DNA from: Streptomyces catenulae
GTDB lineage: Bacteria; Actinomycetota; Actinomycetes; Streptomycetales; Streptomycetaceae
DNA length: 64,000 bases
NCBI RefSeq assembly: GCF_000718015.1
Contig: NZ_JODY01000023.1
Location: forward strand, 1-64,000
Direction: 5' to 3'
The notes under the pieces are model-generated. The model did no database searches, had not been told where the DNA came from, and saw nothing but the letters and a program-made list of their open reading frames with translations. Position numbers and translations under genes: made by a program. Of the stretch, positions 8,210 to 16,532 are shown piece by piece; position 1 is the first letter of the stretch; every line of letters begins with the position of its first letter.

Positions 8210-8722
8210 ATGACGCAGCCGGTGCCCCGCACACCGCAGACCGATCCCGTGGCGGAGCCGGCCCCGGACTGCCCGACGCCCACTCCCCGAGGTCTCGCCC
8301 AGCGCTGGTGCGCGCTGTCCGCACTGCACGGCCGCACCGAGTCGTACATCGAACGCGCGCTACAGGCCGCCCACCGCCTCAGCGTCCGGGAGTTCTCGGT
8401 GCTCACCGTCCTGAGCGAGCAGCACGACGGACCGGGCGGCCATCTGCGGATGCATCAGGTCGCGGACGCGGTCGTGCTCAGCCAGAGCGCGACGACCCGG
8501 CTGGTCACCCGCCTGGAGGAGCGTGACCTGCTCTCCCGGTACCTCTGCGCCGACGACCGCCGCGGCATCTACACCGACGTCACCGCCGACGGCCTCGCCC
8601 TCCTCGCGCAGGCCCGCCCCACCCACGACACCGCCCTGAGCGAGGCGCTCGCCGCAGCCGCGCTCCGCCCGGAGCTGGCCCCCTTGGTACGCGCCGTCGA
8701 AACGCTCGCCCCGACGGGCTGA
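8210..8722 (+). CDS. MarR-family transcriptional regulator
   Basis: A 170-residue winged-helix repressor. The dimer helices (LAQRWCALSALHGRTESYIERALQ in two parts), the recognition part (MHQVADAVVLSQSATTRLVTRLEERDLL) and the wing (CADDRRGIYTDVTADGLALL) follow in the order of the MarR family. Such proteins repress efflux or detoxification genes and release DNA on binding phenolic or oxidising ligands. A Pro-rich N-terminal tail of about 28 residues is present. The ATG at 8210 has GAGGAGG seven bases upstream. The regulated target is not evident; the next gene is an acetyltransferase. Confidence 0.87.
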   Translation: MTQPVPRTPQTDPVAEPAPDCPTPTPRGLAQRWCALSALHGRTESYIERALQAAHRLSVREFSVLTVLSEQHDGPGGHLRMHQVADAVVLSQSATTRLVTRLEERDLLSRYLCADDRRGIYTDVTADGLALLAQARPTHDTALSEALAAAALRPELAPLVRAVETLAPTG

Positions 8723-8799
8723 CGGAACACCGATACGGGCCGGTGGCGCCCACGAACGGGCGGCGGCACCGGACCACCACCGCGCCCCGGAAACGGACA

Positions 8800-8860
8800 A
8801 CTCCGTCCCGGGGAAAGCCGTTTCCCCTCTCCGTCCCAGGGAAAGCCGCTTCCGCTCTCC
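8800..8860. repeat. two imperfect 28-base direct repeats
   Basis: The segments starting near 8801 and 8829 share the core CTCCGTCCC(G/A)GGGAAAGCCG and each is followed by a TTCC run. They lie between the MarR stop and the acetyltransferase start. The repeats could fold as alternative hairpins, so this may be a terminator or a leader; no function is proven. Confidence 0.5.
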
Positions 8861-8899
8861 GCCCCATGCCGCCGTGCGGCCTCCCGTAGGGTCGCGCAC

Positions 8900-9352
8900 A
8901 TGAGCGATATCGAGATCCGCCGCGCGACCGAAGCCGATCTCCCGGACATCGTCGCGATGCTCGCCGACGACCCGCTGGGCGCCACCCGCGAGTCCCCGGA
9001 CGACCTGGCCCCGTACCGCGCCGCGTACGAGGTCCTCGCCACGGACCCGCATCAGCACCTGATCGTCGCCGACCGCGACGGCCACGCCGTCGGCACCCTC
9101 CAGCTCACCGTCGTCCCCGGGCTCTCCCGGCGCGGCGCCACCCGGTCGATCGTCGAGGGCGTCCGCGTCCACGCCGATGAGCGGGGCAGCGGTCTCGGCA
9201 CCCGGCTGATCGAGTGGGCCGTCGACCACTCCCGCGACCTCGGCTGCCACCTCGTCCAGCTCACCTCGGACGCCACCCGCGTCGACGCCCACCGCTTCTA
9301 CGAACGGCTCGGCTTCGAGGCTTCCCACCTGGGCTTCAAGCGTCAGCTCTGA
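8900..9352 (+). CDS. GNAT-family N-acetyltransferase
   Basis: A 150-residue GNAT acetyltransferase. The acetyl-CoA pyrophosphate-binding motif A is seen as VHADERGSGLGTRLIEWAVDHS, and motif B ends in DAHRFYERLGFEASH. The N-terminal strand begins IEIRRATEADLPDIVAML. It transfers acetyl from acetyl-CoA to an amine whose identity is unknown. The ATG at 8900 starts the domain directly. It converges on the TetR gene 18 bases away without an obvious hairpin between them. Confidence 0.9.
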   Translation: MSDIEIRRATEADLPDIVAMLADDPLGATRESPDDLAPYRAAYEVLATDPHQHLIVADRDGHAVGTLQLTVVPGLSRRGATRSIVEGVRVHADERGSGLGTRLIEWAVDHSRDLGCHLVQLTSDATRVDAHRFYERLGFEASHLGFKRQL

Positions 9353-9370
9353 CGACGCGAGCCGCCCCGC

Positions 9371-10147
9371 TCACCCCTGGGACCGGCCCGATGCCCCGTC
9401 GCCGGTCCGCTCCCGTGCCCGCCGCGCACGGTGCGCCTTCTGCCGACACGCCCCGCCGCAGTACCGCGCCGGTCGGCCCGTACGCGCCACCGCCACCGGC
9501 GCACCACAGACGCCGCACTCCGTAGCGTGACGTCTGCGCGGACCGGCCGGAAGTTTCGTTACGGTCCGGGTCGCCCTGAGGGCGTCGCACGCCAGTTCCG
9601 TCATCCGCCCCGGAACACCGGCCGCATCCCCCTCCGCCACCCGCCGCCGCTCCATCGCCAGGCACCCCACCAGCAGCGTCCGCACATCGCTGATCACGAC
9701 ATCCGCCCGTACGACACCGGCGTCCTGGGCCCGTCGCAGCAGGACCTCGAAGGCTGCGACGAACTCCCGCCCAGCCTCCGCCGCCCCGTCCGCACCATCC
9801 GGCCCGGCCGCCTCCAGCGCCTCGCCCAGGGCCCGGTTCTCCGTGGCCAGCCGCACCACGGAGGCGAAGAACCGGAAGAACACCGCGCCCGGTTCCGTGA
9901 CGTCCGACAGGTCCCGCGCGGTGTCGGCGAAGAGCCGGAGACGGTCGGTCACCGCCGCCGCGAACAGCTTCTCCTTCGACGGGAAATGGCGGTGGACGGT
10001 GCCCGCACCCACCCCCGCACGCCGCGCGATCTCGTCGAGCGTGACCGCCAACCCGCCCTCGGCAAAGGCGGATCGGGCCGCCTGAAGCACCAGCGCACGG
10101 TTGCGCCGCGCATCCGCCCGCGCGGCTCCCGAGCCTCCGCCAGACAT
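9371..10147 (-). CDS. TetR-family regulator with C-terminal Cys4 zinc-finger-like tail
   Basis: About 258 residues. The N-terminal DNA-binding domain is typical of TetR (AFAEGGLAVTLDEIARRAGVGAGTVHRHFPSKEKLF), followed by an all-helical ligand/dimer domain to about residue 200. The last 60 residues carry CGVCGAPVAV then YCGGACRQKAHRARR, a C-x2-C-x14-C-x3-C arrangement like an FCS-type zinc ribbon, which is not part of ordinary TetR proteins. The ATG at 10147 has GGAGG nine bases upstream; an ATG six bases earlier is only three bases from GGAGG. A near-palindrome at 10200-10221 is a likely autoregulatory operator. The inducer is unknown. Confidence 0.85.
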   Translation of the reverse strand: MSGGGSGAARADARRNRALVLQAARSAFAEGGLAVTLDEIARRAGVGAGTVHRHFPSKEKLFAAAVTDRLRLFADTARDLSDVTEPGAVFFRFFASVVRLATENRALGEALEAAGPDGADGAAEAGREFVAAFEVLLRRAQDAGVVRADVVISDVRTLLVGCLAMERRRVAEGDAAGVPGRMTELACDALRATRTVTKLPAGPRRRHATECGVCGAPVAVARTGRPARYCGGACRQKAHRARRARERTGDGASGRSQG

Positions 10148-10199
10148 CCGCATCCACCTCCGGACTCAGCCCGCACACCGCGGATTCAGCCCCTATTTT

Positions 10200-10221
10200 A
10201 AACGGGTCGATCAGCCCGTTT
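10200..10221. promoter_or_regulatory. candidate TetR operator
   Basis: AAACGGG and CCCGTTT arms (10200-10206 and 10215-10221) flank TCGATCAG, making a 22-base near-palindrome centred on GATC, 53 bases upstream of the TetR start. The size and position fit autoregulation by a TetR dimer. This is inference from symmetry. Confidence 0.5.
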
Positions 10222-10747
10222 TATGGATAGCCGCAAAACCTGTCCGCGACGGAGCGCCGGACGGACCTGAAGCGCAAAACGAGAAGCGGAGAGAAAAAGC
10301 GGGCGCCGGACGAGAGCCCTGAGCGGCCACGGACGAAATCCGCGAACCGAGGAGATGAGGAGCGGAGGACGGGGAACAGAGGGCCTGGAACGGCGGGCGG
10401 AGAGGAGGAGGGACGCAGAAGACGTACGCGCGTGGGGGAGCGCGATACGAGGTGGAGGAGTCCGCAGAGCAGAGCAGAGCGGAGACGGGGAGAGGGGGCC
10501 CGTAGAGAAGCTCCGACACATGCCGACGCGTCAGCCATCCTCGGCGTGGCCCCTGGAAGGACCTCGGACCTCGCGCCCCGCCCTTCGTATCCCGCCCACA
10601 TCGCCACCCCACCCCGACCGCGCATCGCTCCCTTGCGGCCACTCCGAGAAGACTCCCTCTCTCCTCTACCCCTCCCTCAATCCCGCTCAACTCACTTCTC
10701 TCGCACGGAAGTTGTAGCCACCACCCGCCAACTCCCTTGCAGCACAA

Positions 10748-10789
10748 AGGGGTGGGGCCGTGTTTCACGTGAAACACGGCCCCACCCCT
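10748..10789. terminator. 42-base perfect palindrome containing a parS site
   Basis: Bases 10748-10789 read identically on both strands, with the parS core at the centre. It lies 51 bases after the stop of the aminotransferase gene in its direction of transcription, so the RNA would fold a long hairpin and act as terminator, while the same DNA is a ParB site. Confidence 0.7.
10761..10776. promoter_or_regulatory. parS site 1 (perfect)
   Basis: TGTTTCACGTGAAACA, the full 16-base palindrome bound by ParB, about 45 kb from oriC. It is the outermost perfect site of the cluster on this side within the window. Confidence 0.93.
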
Positions 10790-10839
10790 CGGGGTTCACC
10801 GTCGGTCGGCGCCTCGCGGGGAGGCGCTGCCGCTCCGCG

Positions 10840-11976
10840 TCAGCTGCCGAGCACCTCGCGCCAGGCGGACTCGGCGGCCTCGGTCGCCGCAGCGGTGTCG
10901 GGCGTCACGCCGTGGGCCTTCAGCCCGGCGGCCAGCGCCGCCAGCGAGGACCGCACCACGGAGAGGTCCGCGGCCCGGCCGTAGTGGTTCACCCGGATCA
11001 TCTCCGTGGCGAGCGTCCCCGCCGCGGCCTGGACCGGGACCGTGCCGTCGGCCGTCAGCGCGGCCGCGACCACCTCGCGGGCGTCCAGCCCGTCCGGCGT
11101 CCGGAGCGTGGTCGCCGCCGGGGCCGCGTCCTCGTCACGGGTCACGTACGGGGTGAGCCCACCCAGTGCGCGGACGCCCGCCCGGGTGGCGGCGGACGCC
11201 GCGCGGTGCCGGGCGATGACCGTGTCCAGCGTCTCGGCGTCGACCCGGTCGACGGCCTGCTCCAGGGCGAGCATCTCCAACTGGGCCGGAGCGTGCGGGA
11301 GTGCGGTGCGACCGCCGTCGATCCAGCGGTGCTTCCAGTCCAGCAGCGAGAGGTACGAGCGCCGGGGCGCCTGCGGGTTGGCCTCGATCTGCTCCCAGGC
11401 GCGGGCGCTGACCGACACCGCGGAGACGCCCGCCGGGCCCGCCAGCGCCTTCTGCCCGCCGATCACACAGAGGTCCACGCCCCACTCGTCGGTGAGCAGC
11501 GGCTCGGCGCCCACCGACGCCACCGCGTCCAGCATCAGCAGCGCGCCGTGCTCCCGCACCACGGCGCCGATCTCCGCCACCGGGTTGGTGTTGCCGGTCG
11601 CCGCCTCCGCGTGCACCAGGCTGACAAAGCTGATCTCCGGGTGCTCCCGCAGCGCCTCCGCGACCTGCTCCGGGGTGACCGCACCGGTGAACGGCGCGGT
11701 CACCGTCACCACCTCGGCGCCGCAGGACCGCAGCCAGCCGCCGAAGGTCTCGCCGTACGGGCCGGTGATGATGTTGAGCGCCGTGCTGCCGGGCCGTACC
11801 GCCGAGCGGATGCATGCCTCCAGCGGCAGCAGCGCCTCCCCCTGTGTCGCCACGACATCGCAGCGGGTCCGCATCAGCGCGGCGACCTTGTCCTCGATCC
11901 GCGCGAAGCGGGCCGCGTCGAGCGGCGGCAGATCCAGCAGAACCGGGGCTTCGGCATTCGCAGTCACGGCAGTCAC
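10840..11976 (-). CDS. class V aminotransferase (alanine-glyoxylate/serine-pyruvate type)
   Basis: A 378-residue fold-type I PLP aminotransferase. The cofactor lysine lies in VIGGQKALAGPAG (K176), the pyridine-binding Asp in ALLMLDAVASVG (D150), and ITGPYGETFGG (about 70-80) binds the phosphate. Family members move an amino group between alanine, serine or pyridoxamine and an oxo-acid such as glyoxylate or pyruvate; which one cannot be told. The start ATG at 11976 fits the domain boundary. Termination is probably at the parS palindrome that follows. Confidence 0.85.
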   Translation of the reverse strand: MTAVTANAEAPVLLDLPPLDAARFARIEDKVAALMRTRCDVVATQGEALLPLEACIRSAVRPGSTALNIITGPYGETFGGWLRSCGAEVVTVTAPFTGAVTPEQVAEALREHPEISFVSLVHAEAATGNTNPVAEIGAVVREHGALLMLDAVASVGAEPLLTDEWGVDLCVIGGQKALAGPAGVSAVSVSARAWEQIEANPQAPRRSYLSLLDWKHRWIDGGRTALPHAPAQLEMLALEQAVDRVDAETLDTVIARHRAASAATRAGVRALGGLTPYVTRDEDAAPAATTLRTPDGLDAREVVAAALTADGTVPVQAAAGTLATEMIRVNHYGRAADLSVVRSSLAALAAGLKAHGVTPDTAAATEAAESAWREVLGS

Positions 11977-12129
11977 AGTGGCCTTCCAGCGGTAGCGAGC
12001 CGCACGGTGGCGCGGCTCCTGACGTCTCGCTCGACTGTACGTCCGGGCCCGCCGCCCCCGCCGTACGGGCCCGTAACGCCTGGTGGAGGCCCATCCGCGC
12101 GCTGGACGGACCCCGCCGACCGGCAGGGG

Positions 12130-13623
12130 TCAGACCCGCCAGCCCGCCGGATCCACGCCGCCCGGCACCGGTGCCTGCGGGTCGTACGGGCCCCGGGTGA
12201 GGACGAAGGTCCCCAGGTCGAGATGGCTGACGGAGCCGTCGGCGTCGCGCACCACGCGCAGCGTCTCGCCCGCGTAGTAGCCGTCGAGACCGGTCCAGGT
12301 GCCGTCCGGTTCCACGTGAAACCGTGAGGCGCGGCCGGTGCCGGAGAGCGGCGACAGCTCCAGCCACCGCGCCTCGCGCAGCCGCAGCGCGAACGGGTTG
12401 GCTCCCCAGTACCAGGGGCCGGTGAGCGCCAGCAGCTCCTCGTCCAGCGGTCCGGTCAGCGGCCGCCACGGCTCCGGGATGCGCGGTTCACGGTCGGCCA
12501 CCGCCTCCAGCAGACCGGTGGCGATCCCCGAGACGGACGGTCCGTGGGTGCAGTTGGCCAGTGCGACGGCGGCGAGGTCCTGGTCCGGGTCGCACCACAG
12601 GGAGGCGAGGAAGCCGGGCATCGACCCGTTGTGTCCGGCCAGCAGCCGCCCGCCGGGCGCCCGTGCCGTCCCGTCCGGTGCCGTACGGGGGCTCGTCCGC
12701 GCCAGTTGCAGGCCCAGGCCGTACCCCGCGCCCCAGCTGTTTCCCTCCGGCGGCACCGCGGGCACCCGCATCTCCGCGAGGCTCGCCGCGGACAGCACCC
12801 GCTCGTCGCCGCGCAGCAGGAACGCCGCCCACCGGCACAGATCCTCCACCGTGGACCACAGCTGACCCGCCGGACCCATCAGCCCGGTGTCGTGCGCCGG
12901 TTCCGGCAGCAGCGCATCGGCCCACGGGTGCACCGCCCAGCCGCGCGCATACGGCTCCCGGGGCCGCGTCGCCGTCTCCTTCATACCCAGCGGCTCCAGC
13001 ACCTCCGCGCGCAGCACGTCGTCCCAGGTACGGCCGTCCCGGTAGCGTTCGACGAGCGCACCCAGCAGCGCGTAGCCGAGGTTGGAGTAGTGGTGGCGGA
13101 CCCCGGCCGGCAGACGCTGCGGGCGGTCGCCGAAGAGGTCCGCGGGCTCGGGGCGCAGCGTGCCCGCGGTCCGCTCCCACCAGGGGCCGCGCGGCTCGGC
13201 GGCGAGCCCGGACCGGTGTGCCAGCAGTTGCCCGATCGTCGCGTCGGGCGCCTCGGTCCCGTCGAGATGACGCCCCAGCGGATCGTCCAGCCGCAGTGCG
13301 CCCTCGTCGCGCAGCCGCAGCACCAGTACCGCGACAAAGGTCTTCGTCAGCGAGCCGATGCGGTACTGCACGGTGCCGTGCGCCACGGGCGGATCCGCCG
13401 CGCGTACCCCGCTCCACACCATGCGGCCGCCCCGCACCACCGCCCCGACCACGGACGGCGCCCGCCCTTCCCGCTGCCCGACCGCGAGCCGGTACGCCAA
13501 CTCCCGCCGGGTCTCCGGCAACAGCCCGGCGAACTCCTCGTCCCCGGGACGGGCCGATGCGGCCCCGCCTCCCGGCGTGTGGACGGACTCAGGACCCGAA
13601 CCCTCGCACGGCACGGTGGACAT
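12130..13623 (-). CDS. serine hydrolase of the beta-lactamase / class C PBP family
   Basis: A 497-residue protein with the beta-lactamase-like fold. The catalytic SxxK motif is IGSLTKTF, the YxN motif is HYSNLGYALLG, and the third box reads GHNGSMPG. No clear signal peptide is visible, so it may be cytoplasmic. Such enzymes include D-aminopeptidases, esterases and carboxypeptidases, and no resistance role is implied. The last 120 residues form an extra beta-rich domain (WYWGANPFALRL and onward). The ATG at 13623 has GAGGAG upstream; the open frame extends further without homology-like sequence. A one-mismatch parS copy lies inside the gene at 12309-12322. Confidence 0.85.
   Translation of the reverse strand: MSTVPCEGSGPESVHTPGGGAASARPGDEEFAGLLPETRRELAYRLAVGQREGRAPSVVGAVVRGGRMVWSGVRAADPPVAHGTVQYRIGSLTKTFVAVLVLRLRDEGALRLDDPLGRHLDGTEAPDATIGQLLAHRSGLAAEPRGPWWERTAGTLRPEPADLFGDRPQRLPAGVRHHYSNLGYALLGALVERYRDGRTWDDVLRAEVLEPLGMKETATRPREPYARGWAVHPWADALLPEPAHDTGLMGPAGQLWSTVEDLCRWAAFLLRGDERVLSAASLAEMRVPAVPPEGNSWGAGYGLGLQLARTSPRTAPDGTARAPGGRLLAGHNGSMPGFLASLWCDPDQDLAAVALANCTHGPSVSGIATGLLEAVADREPRIPEPWRPLTGPLDEELLALTGPWYWGANPFALRLREARWLELSPLSGTGRASRFHVEPDGTWTGLDGYYAGETLRVVRDADGSVSHLDLGTFVLTRGPYDPQAPVPGGVDPAGWRV
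12309..12322. promoter_or_regulatory. degenerate parS-like site inside the serine hydrolase gene
   Basis: GTTCCACGTGAAAC differs from the perfect core by one base (T to C at position 4). It lies in coding sequence and is read on the minus strand as FHVEP. ParB binding is uncertain. Confidence 0.45.
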
Positions 13624-14006
13624 GCTCCTCCTCGACAGCGGCCGACGGCGGCCCCGACCCGGCCCGCCGTCGCCCACTCTCCCCCACCGCACCTGCTCAA
13701 GAACACCCCGGAAGTGTCGGCCTGACCGGTCATCCGTCCCGCGTGACCAGCCCCGATACGTCGTCCCAGGCACGGTCGGGCCGCTCGCCACGGCCCGTTG
13801 CCGTGACCCTGAACCGGGCCGTGCCGTCCTCCTGTAGGTTCTCAATTTCGATGTCCTACGAAGACGCCGTGACCTCGGGGTTCTCTCGCTGTCTCACGTC
13901 GTGTCAGGCGCTGTCGGTCTCAGATCCGTGCATTTCCTACCGGCGCCCGCGTATGTCCGTCAGACAGTCGGCCGACGAGCGCTGAGACTCAACCTGCCCC
14001 GGCGCG
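13624..14006. other. 380-base gap at the island boundary
   Basis: Holds the promoter side of the serine hydrolase gene and the DNA beyond the truncated recombinase. From about 13840 the sequence is less GC-biased than the neighbourhood. No gene or clear attachment-site duplication was recognised. Confidence 0.4.
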
Positions 14007-14909
14007 TCATCTGGGGACCGCCCCGTTCCGGGGTGCACGGTCGCGCAGGACAAGCAGGGTCCAGCCGCGACCGGCTGGATCGAGTGGTCTCGTCGCGGCG
14101 GTGAAGAGTTCGGCGGCCCTGCGGTAGGAAAGCCGTCCTCGGCCGGTCACCGGGCAGCGGTCAGCTACCGGTGTGGCGGCGGGGGCCCTTCGGTCGGTAA
14201 CGAACACCGGCCCCGCGGTGCGCCCGGCCAGCAGCATGGGCAGCAGGCGCGCCGTGCCCCGTTCCCAGCTCAGGGATGCTGCCGCGCGCGCCCGGGTGCG
14301 GCGACCAGGCAGGTCGAGGTCGTCGATGTTGAGGGCAAGCACCTGTTCGACGGGGGCTCTCGACTCGTGGAGGAGGTGCCACAGAGTCAACTCCCGGAGC
14401 GGAGACCGCAAGGCGAGGGCGGCGCGGGCCCGATCCGGGTCTGCGGCAGTCGCCCTCGCAGCCGCGGACGCACCAGAAGGGTTCGGTGCTGGTCCAGGAC
14501 ACAACGTCGGCGGTGTCAATCCGGCGGCCGGGTCTGCGGTGATCCAGCCCTCTGCCAGCCACCATGCCGTAGCGGCTCGAAGACAGGCCAGTTCGCGGGC
14601 GAGTGTGCGTGGTTCCGCAGTGGCAGCACGGTCGGCCAGTGCCCGTTGCAGCCGCTCCGGGGCCTTCGGGTCGTCGAGCAGGGCAAGAGGAACGACGGGC
14701 GGATGGGCCCCCCGGCGCTCGCGACCGGTCGGAGCCCGGCGATCGACCAATGGCCAGGACCACCCGAGCAGCGAGATGCGGTAGACGCGGCGGGAGGCAC
14801 TGCCGAGGACGGCCGCGGCGAGATAGCGATCGACAGCGGCGCTGTACTCGACCGCCGCCGGGCGAGGTGTTCCCACTCCGTCGGTTTGGTGCTGACTCAT
14901 GCTGGCCAT
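14007..14909 (-). pseudogene. truncated tyrosine recombinase / phage-integrase-like protein
   Basis: A 300-residue open frame whose middle resembles a tyrosine recombinase: a core-binding region (AVDRYLAAAVLGSASRRVYRISLLG in two parts, ARELACLRAATAWWLAEGW, ADPAAGL) followed by the start of the catalytic domain (LTLWHLLHESRAPVEQVLALNIDDLDL, with the first catalytic Arg in the ESRAP segment). It stops soon after WTLLVLRDRAP, where family members carry the H-x-x-R box (usually HxLRHS) and later the nucleophilic Tyr. Both are missing and neither appears in the other frames, so it is probably inactive. It diverges from the MFS gene, with GCAGTAAAT repeats between them. Confidence 0.6.
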
Positions 14910-14911
14910 CC

Positions 14912-15001
14912 GCAGTAAATGAGTTCCATGGAGTCTGCCCTATCCTTCTGCCGCTGAGCCTACCACCAGGCATGTTGCAGTAAATACGAGCCATTTACTG
15001 C
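14912..15001. promoter_or_regulatory. GCAGTAAAT repeats between divergent genes
   Basis: The 9-mer GCAGTAAAT occurs at 14912-14920 and 14977-14985 in the same orientation, and inverted at 14993-15001 (ATTTACTGC), the last two forming a perfect inverted repeat with a 7-base spacer. The region is unusually AT-rich for this genome. This looks like an operator or recombinase arm-type site. Confidence 0.5.
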
Positions 15002-15098
15002 GCCAATAACCCGGAAGAGAAATTACCTTTGGAAGACTCAGATATATTTCTCGGAAACGCTTGCAGGAAATAGACTGACGGAGGAAAAGTGCGGAGCC

Positions 15099-16349
15099 AT
15101 GACGCTTCGCACTCGCCCGCCCGCTGCCTCCAAGCCCTGGACAGCCACTCACCGCCTGCGCACACTGCGGTACTCCCGGTTCCGCCGCTTCCTCATCGGC
15201 CAGAGCACGTCGCTACTCGGTACCGGGATGAACACGATCGGTACGACCTTCGCCGTGCTGCAGATGCCTGGCGGCGGGGTCGACGCCGTCGGCGTGGTAA
15301 TGGCGGCGCGGATCCTCGCGGTGCTGGTCGTACTGCTGCTCGGCGGTGTGTTCACCGATCGGCTCGGAGCCCGTGCGGTCATGCTGACAGCGGATCTGCT
15401 CCGGTTCACCGCTCAGGGCGCGCTGGCCGTACTGCTACTCACCCATAGCGCGAGGGTCTGGGAAGTGATCGTGCTGGCAGCGGTCCTCGGAATCGGTGAG
15501 GGAGGGTTCAGCCCGGGCCTGACGGCTCTGGTGCCCGGCCTCGTTCCTGCAGATGACCTTGCGGACGCCAACGCGCTGCTGCAGATCACCCAGGCTGTGA
15601 CCTCGGTCGCAGGCCCAGGTCTGGCCGGTCTGCTCATCGCTGTTTCTGATGCGGGCACCGTGGTCGCTGTCGACGCGGTCAGCTACGGCGTGAGCGTCCT
15701 GGCCTTGGCCGGGCTGCCCCTGTCGCAGTTGACCACGCCTCGCCATGGATTGTTCACCGACCTGGGACGCGGCTGGAAGGAGTTCACCTCCCGCACGTGG
15801 TTGTGGGTCACGACCCTCCACATCAGCCTCTTCAACTTCGTCCTCTGGGCACCGTTCCTGGTGCTGGGCCCGACTCTTGCCCAGCAGCGGCTCGGCGGTG
15901 CCAGTTCCTGGGGGCTGGTGCTGGCCCTGTACGGCATCGGCTCAATCGGCAGCGGCCTGGCACTGCTCGGCAGGAACCCCAGCCGGGCACTCGTCTGGTC
16001 CGTGGCCGCATCCGCGGGCTGGGCACTCCCGGCAGCAGCGTTGGCGGCGCGATTGCCGCTGGGCTGGGTGGCCACGGCCGCACTCCTCGCAGGGGCTGGT
16101 GCAGCGGTTTGCAACACCCTCGTGACGACCGTGATCCAGCGTGCGATCCCCGCCGAGGTCCGCGGACGAGTCAGTGCCTTCGACAGCCTGGGCGCCTTCG
16201 CCCTGGGGCCGCTCGGGCTGGCGCTGGCCGGGCCGGTGTCGGGTGTCGTAGGGGCAGAGCAGCTCCTCGGGCTCGGTGTGTTGTGGCAGCTGACTGCGGT
16301 CGGGGTGGTATTGGCGTTCCCGTCCGTTCGACGGCACGGCGCAAGGTGA
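15099..16349 (+). CDS. MFS transporter
   Basis: A 416-residue major facilitator with about 12 membrane segments. The N-terminal half shows RFRRFLIGQSTSLLGTGM, and the loop between helices 2 and 3 reads GGVFTDRLGARAVML, matching the signature of drug:H+ antiporters of the MDR type (MFS_3-like). It probably exports a small molecule. The ATG at 15099 is preceded by purine-rich GGAGG at about 15079. It sits inside the presumed mobile-element remnant, so it may be acquired cargo. The substrate is unknown. Confidence 0.85.
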   Translation: MTLRTRPPAASKPWTATHRLRTLRYSRFRRFLIGQSTSLLGTGMNTIGTTFAVLQMPGGGVDAVGVVMAARILAVLVVLLLGGVFTDRLGARAVMLTADLLRFTAQGALAVLLLTHSARVWEVIVLAAVLGIGEGGFSPGLTALVPGLVPADDLADANALLQITQAVTSVAGPGLAGLLIAVSDAGTVVAVDAVSYGVSVLALAGLPLSQLTTPRHGLFTDLGRGWKEFTSRTWLWVTTLHISLFNFVLWAPFLVLGPTLAQQRLGGASSWGLVLALYGIGSIGSGLALLGRNPSRALVWSVAASAGWALPAAALAARLPLGWVATAALLAGAGAAVCNTLVTTVIQRAIPAEVRGRVSAFDSLGAFALGPLGLALAGPVSGVVGAEQLLGLGVLWQLTAVGVVLAFPSVRRHGAR

Positions 16350-16532
16350 CGGGGGGGGTGCGACCGAGCGCGGTCGCGGGCTCGGAGGGCAGCGTCGTGG
16401 CTTGCTCCACGAAGGGCCGCACTCCCAACCGGGTAGTGCGACGTCCGGTCTGGGCCAGCGCCGCATCCCGCCTGGCGTCGCCCTCACTGAACAGGCCCTT
16501 GTCCGCGAGGCCGACACCGATCATCAGCAAGG
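16350..16532. other. unassigned scar sequence
   Basis: Between the MFS stop and the broken TnsB-like reading frame. On the minus strand the continuing open frame (GLADKGLFSEGDARRDAAL and onward) looks protein-like, but I could not place it in a family. It may be more of the decayed element. Confidence 0.3.

Larger units (their letters stand above)
10222..10839. other. 620-base gap with strand purine/pyrimidine switch
   Basis: No recognisable gene. The plus strand is markedly purine-rich from about 10260 to 10510 and pyrimidine-rich from about 10580 to 10730, after which comes the parS palindrome. Open frames cross it in several phases but have compositions dictated by the base bias. It may be decayed sequence. 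Confidence 0.45.

Noticed and set aside
10211..10777. Open frames in the purine/pyrimidine-biased gap
   Set aside because: Open only because the base bias removes stops; residue composition follows the bias and one frame runs through the parS palindrome (MFHVKH), without a ribosome site.
12130..13623. Serine hydrolase as an antibiotic-resistance beta-lactamase
   Set aside because: It has the SxxK/YxN fold marks but no signal peptide and an extra C-terminal domain, as in esterase or peptidase relatives; resistance is not supported.
13840..13866. GTAGG/CCTAC inverted repeat as the end of a mobile element
   Set aside because: Arms of only five bases, with no matching copy on the other side of the island.
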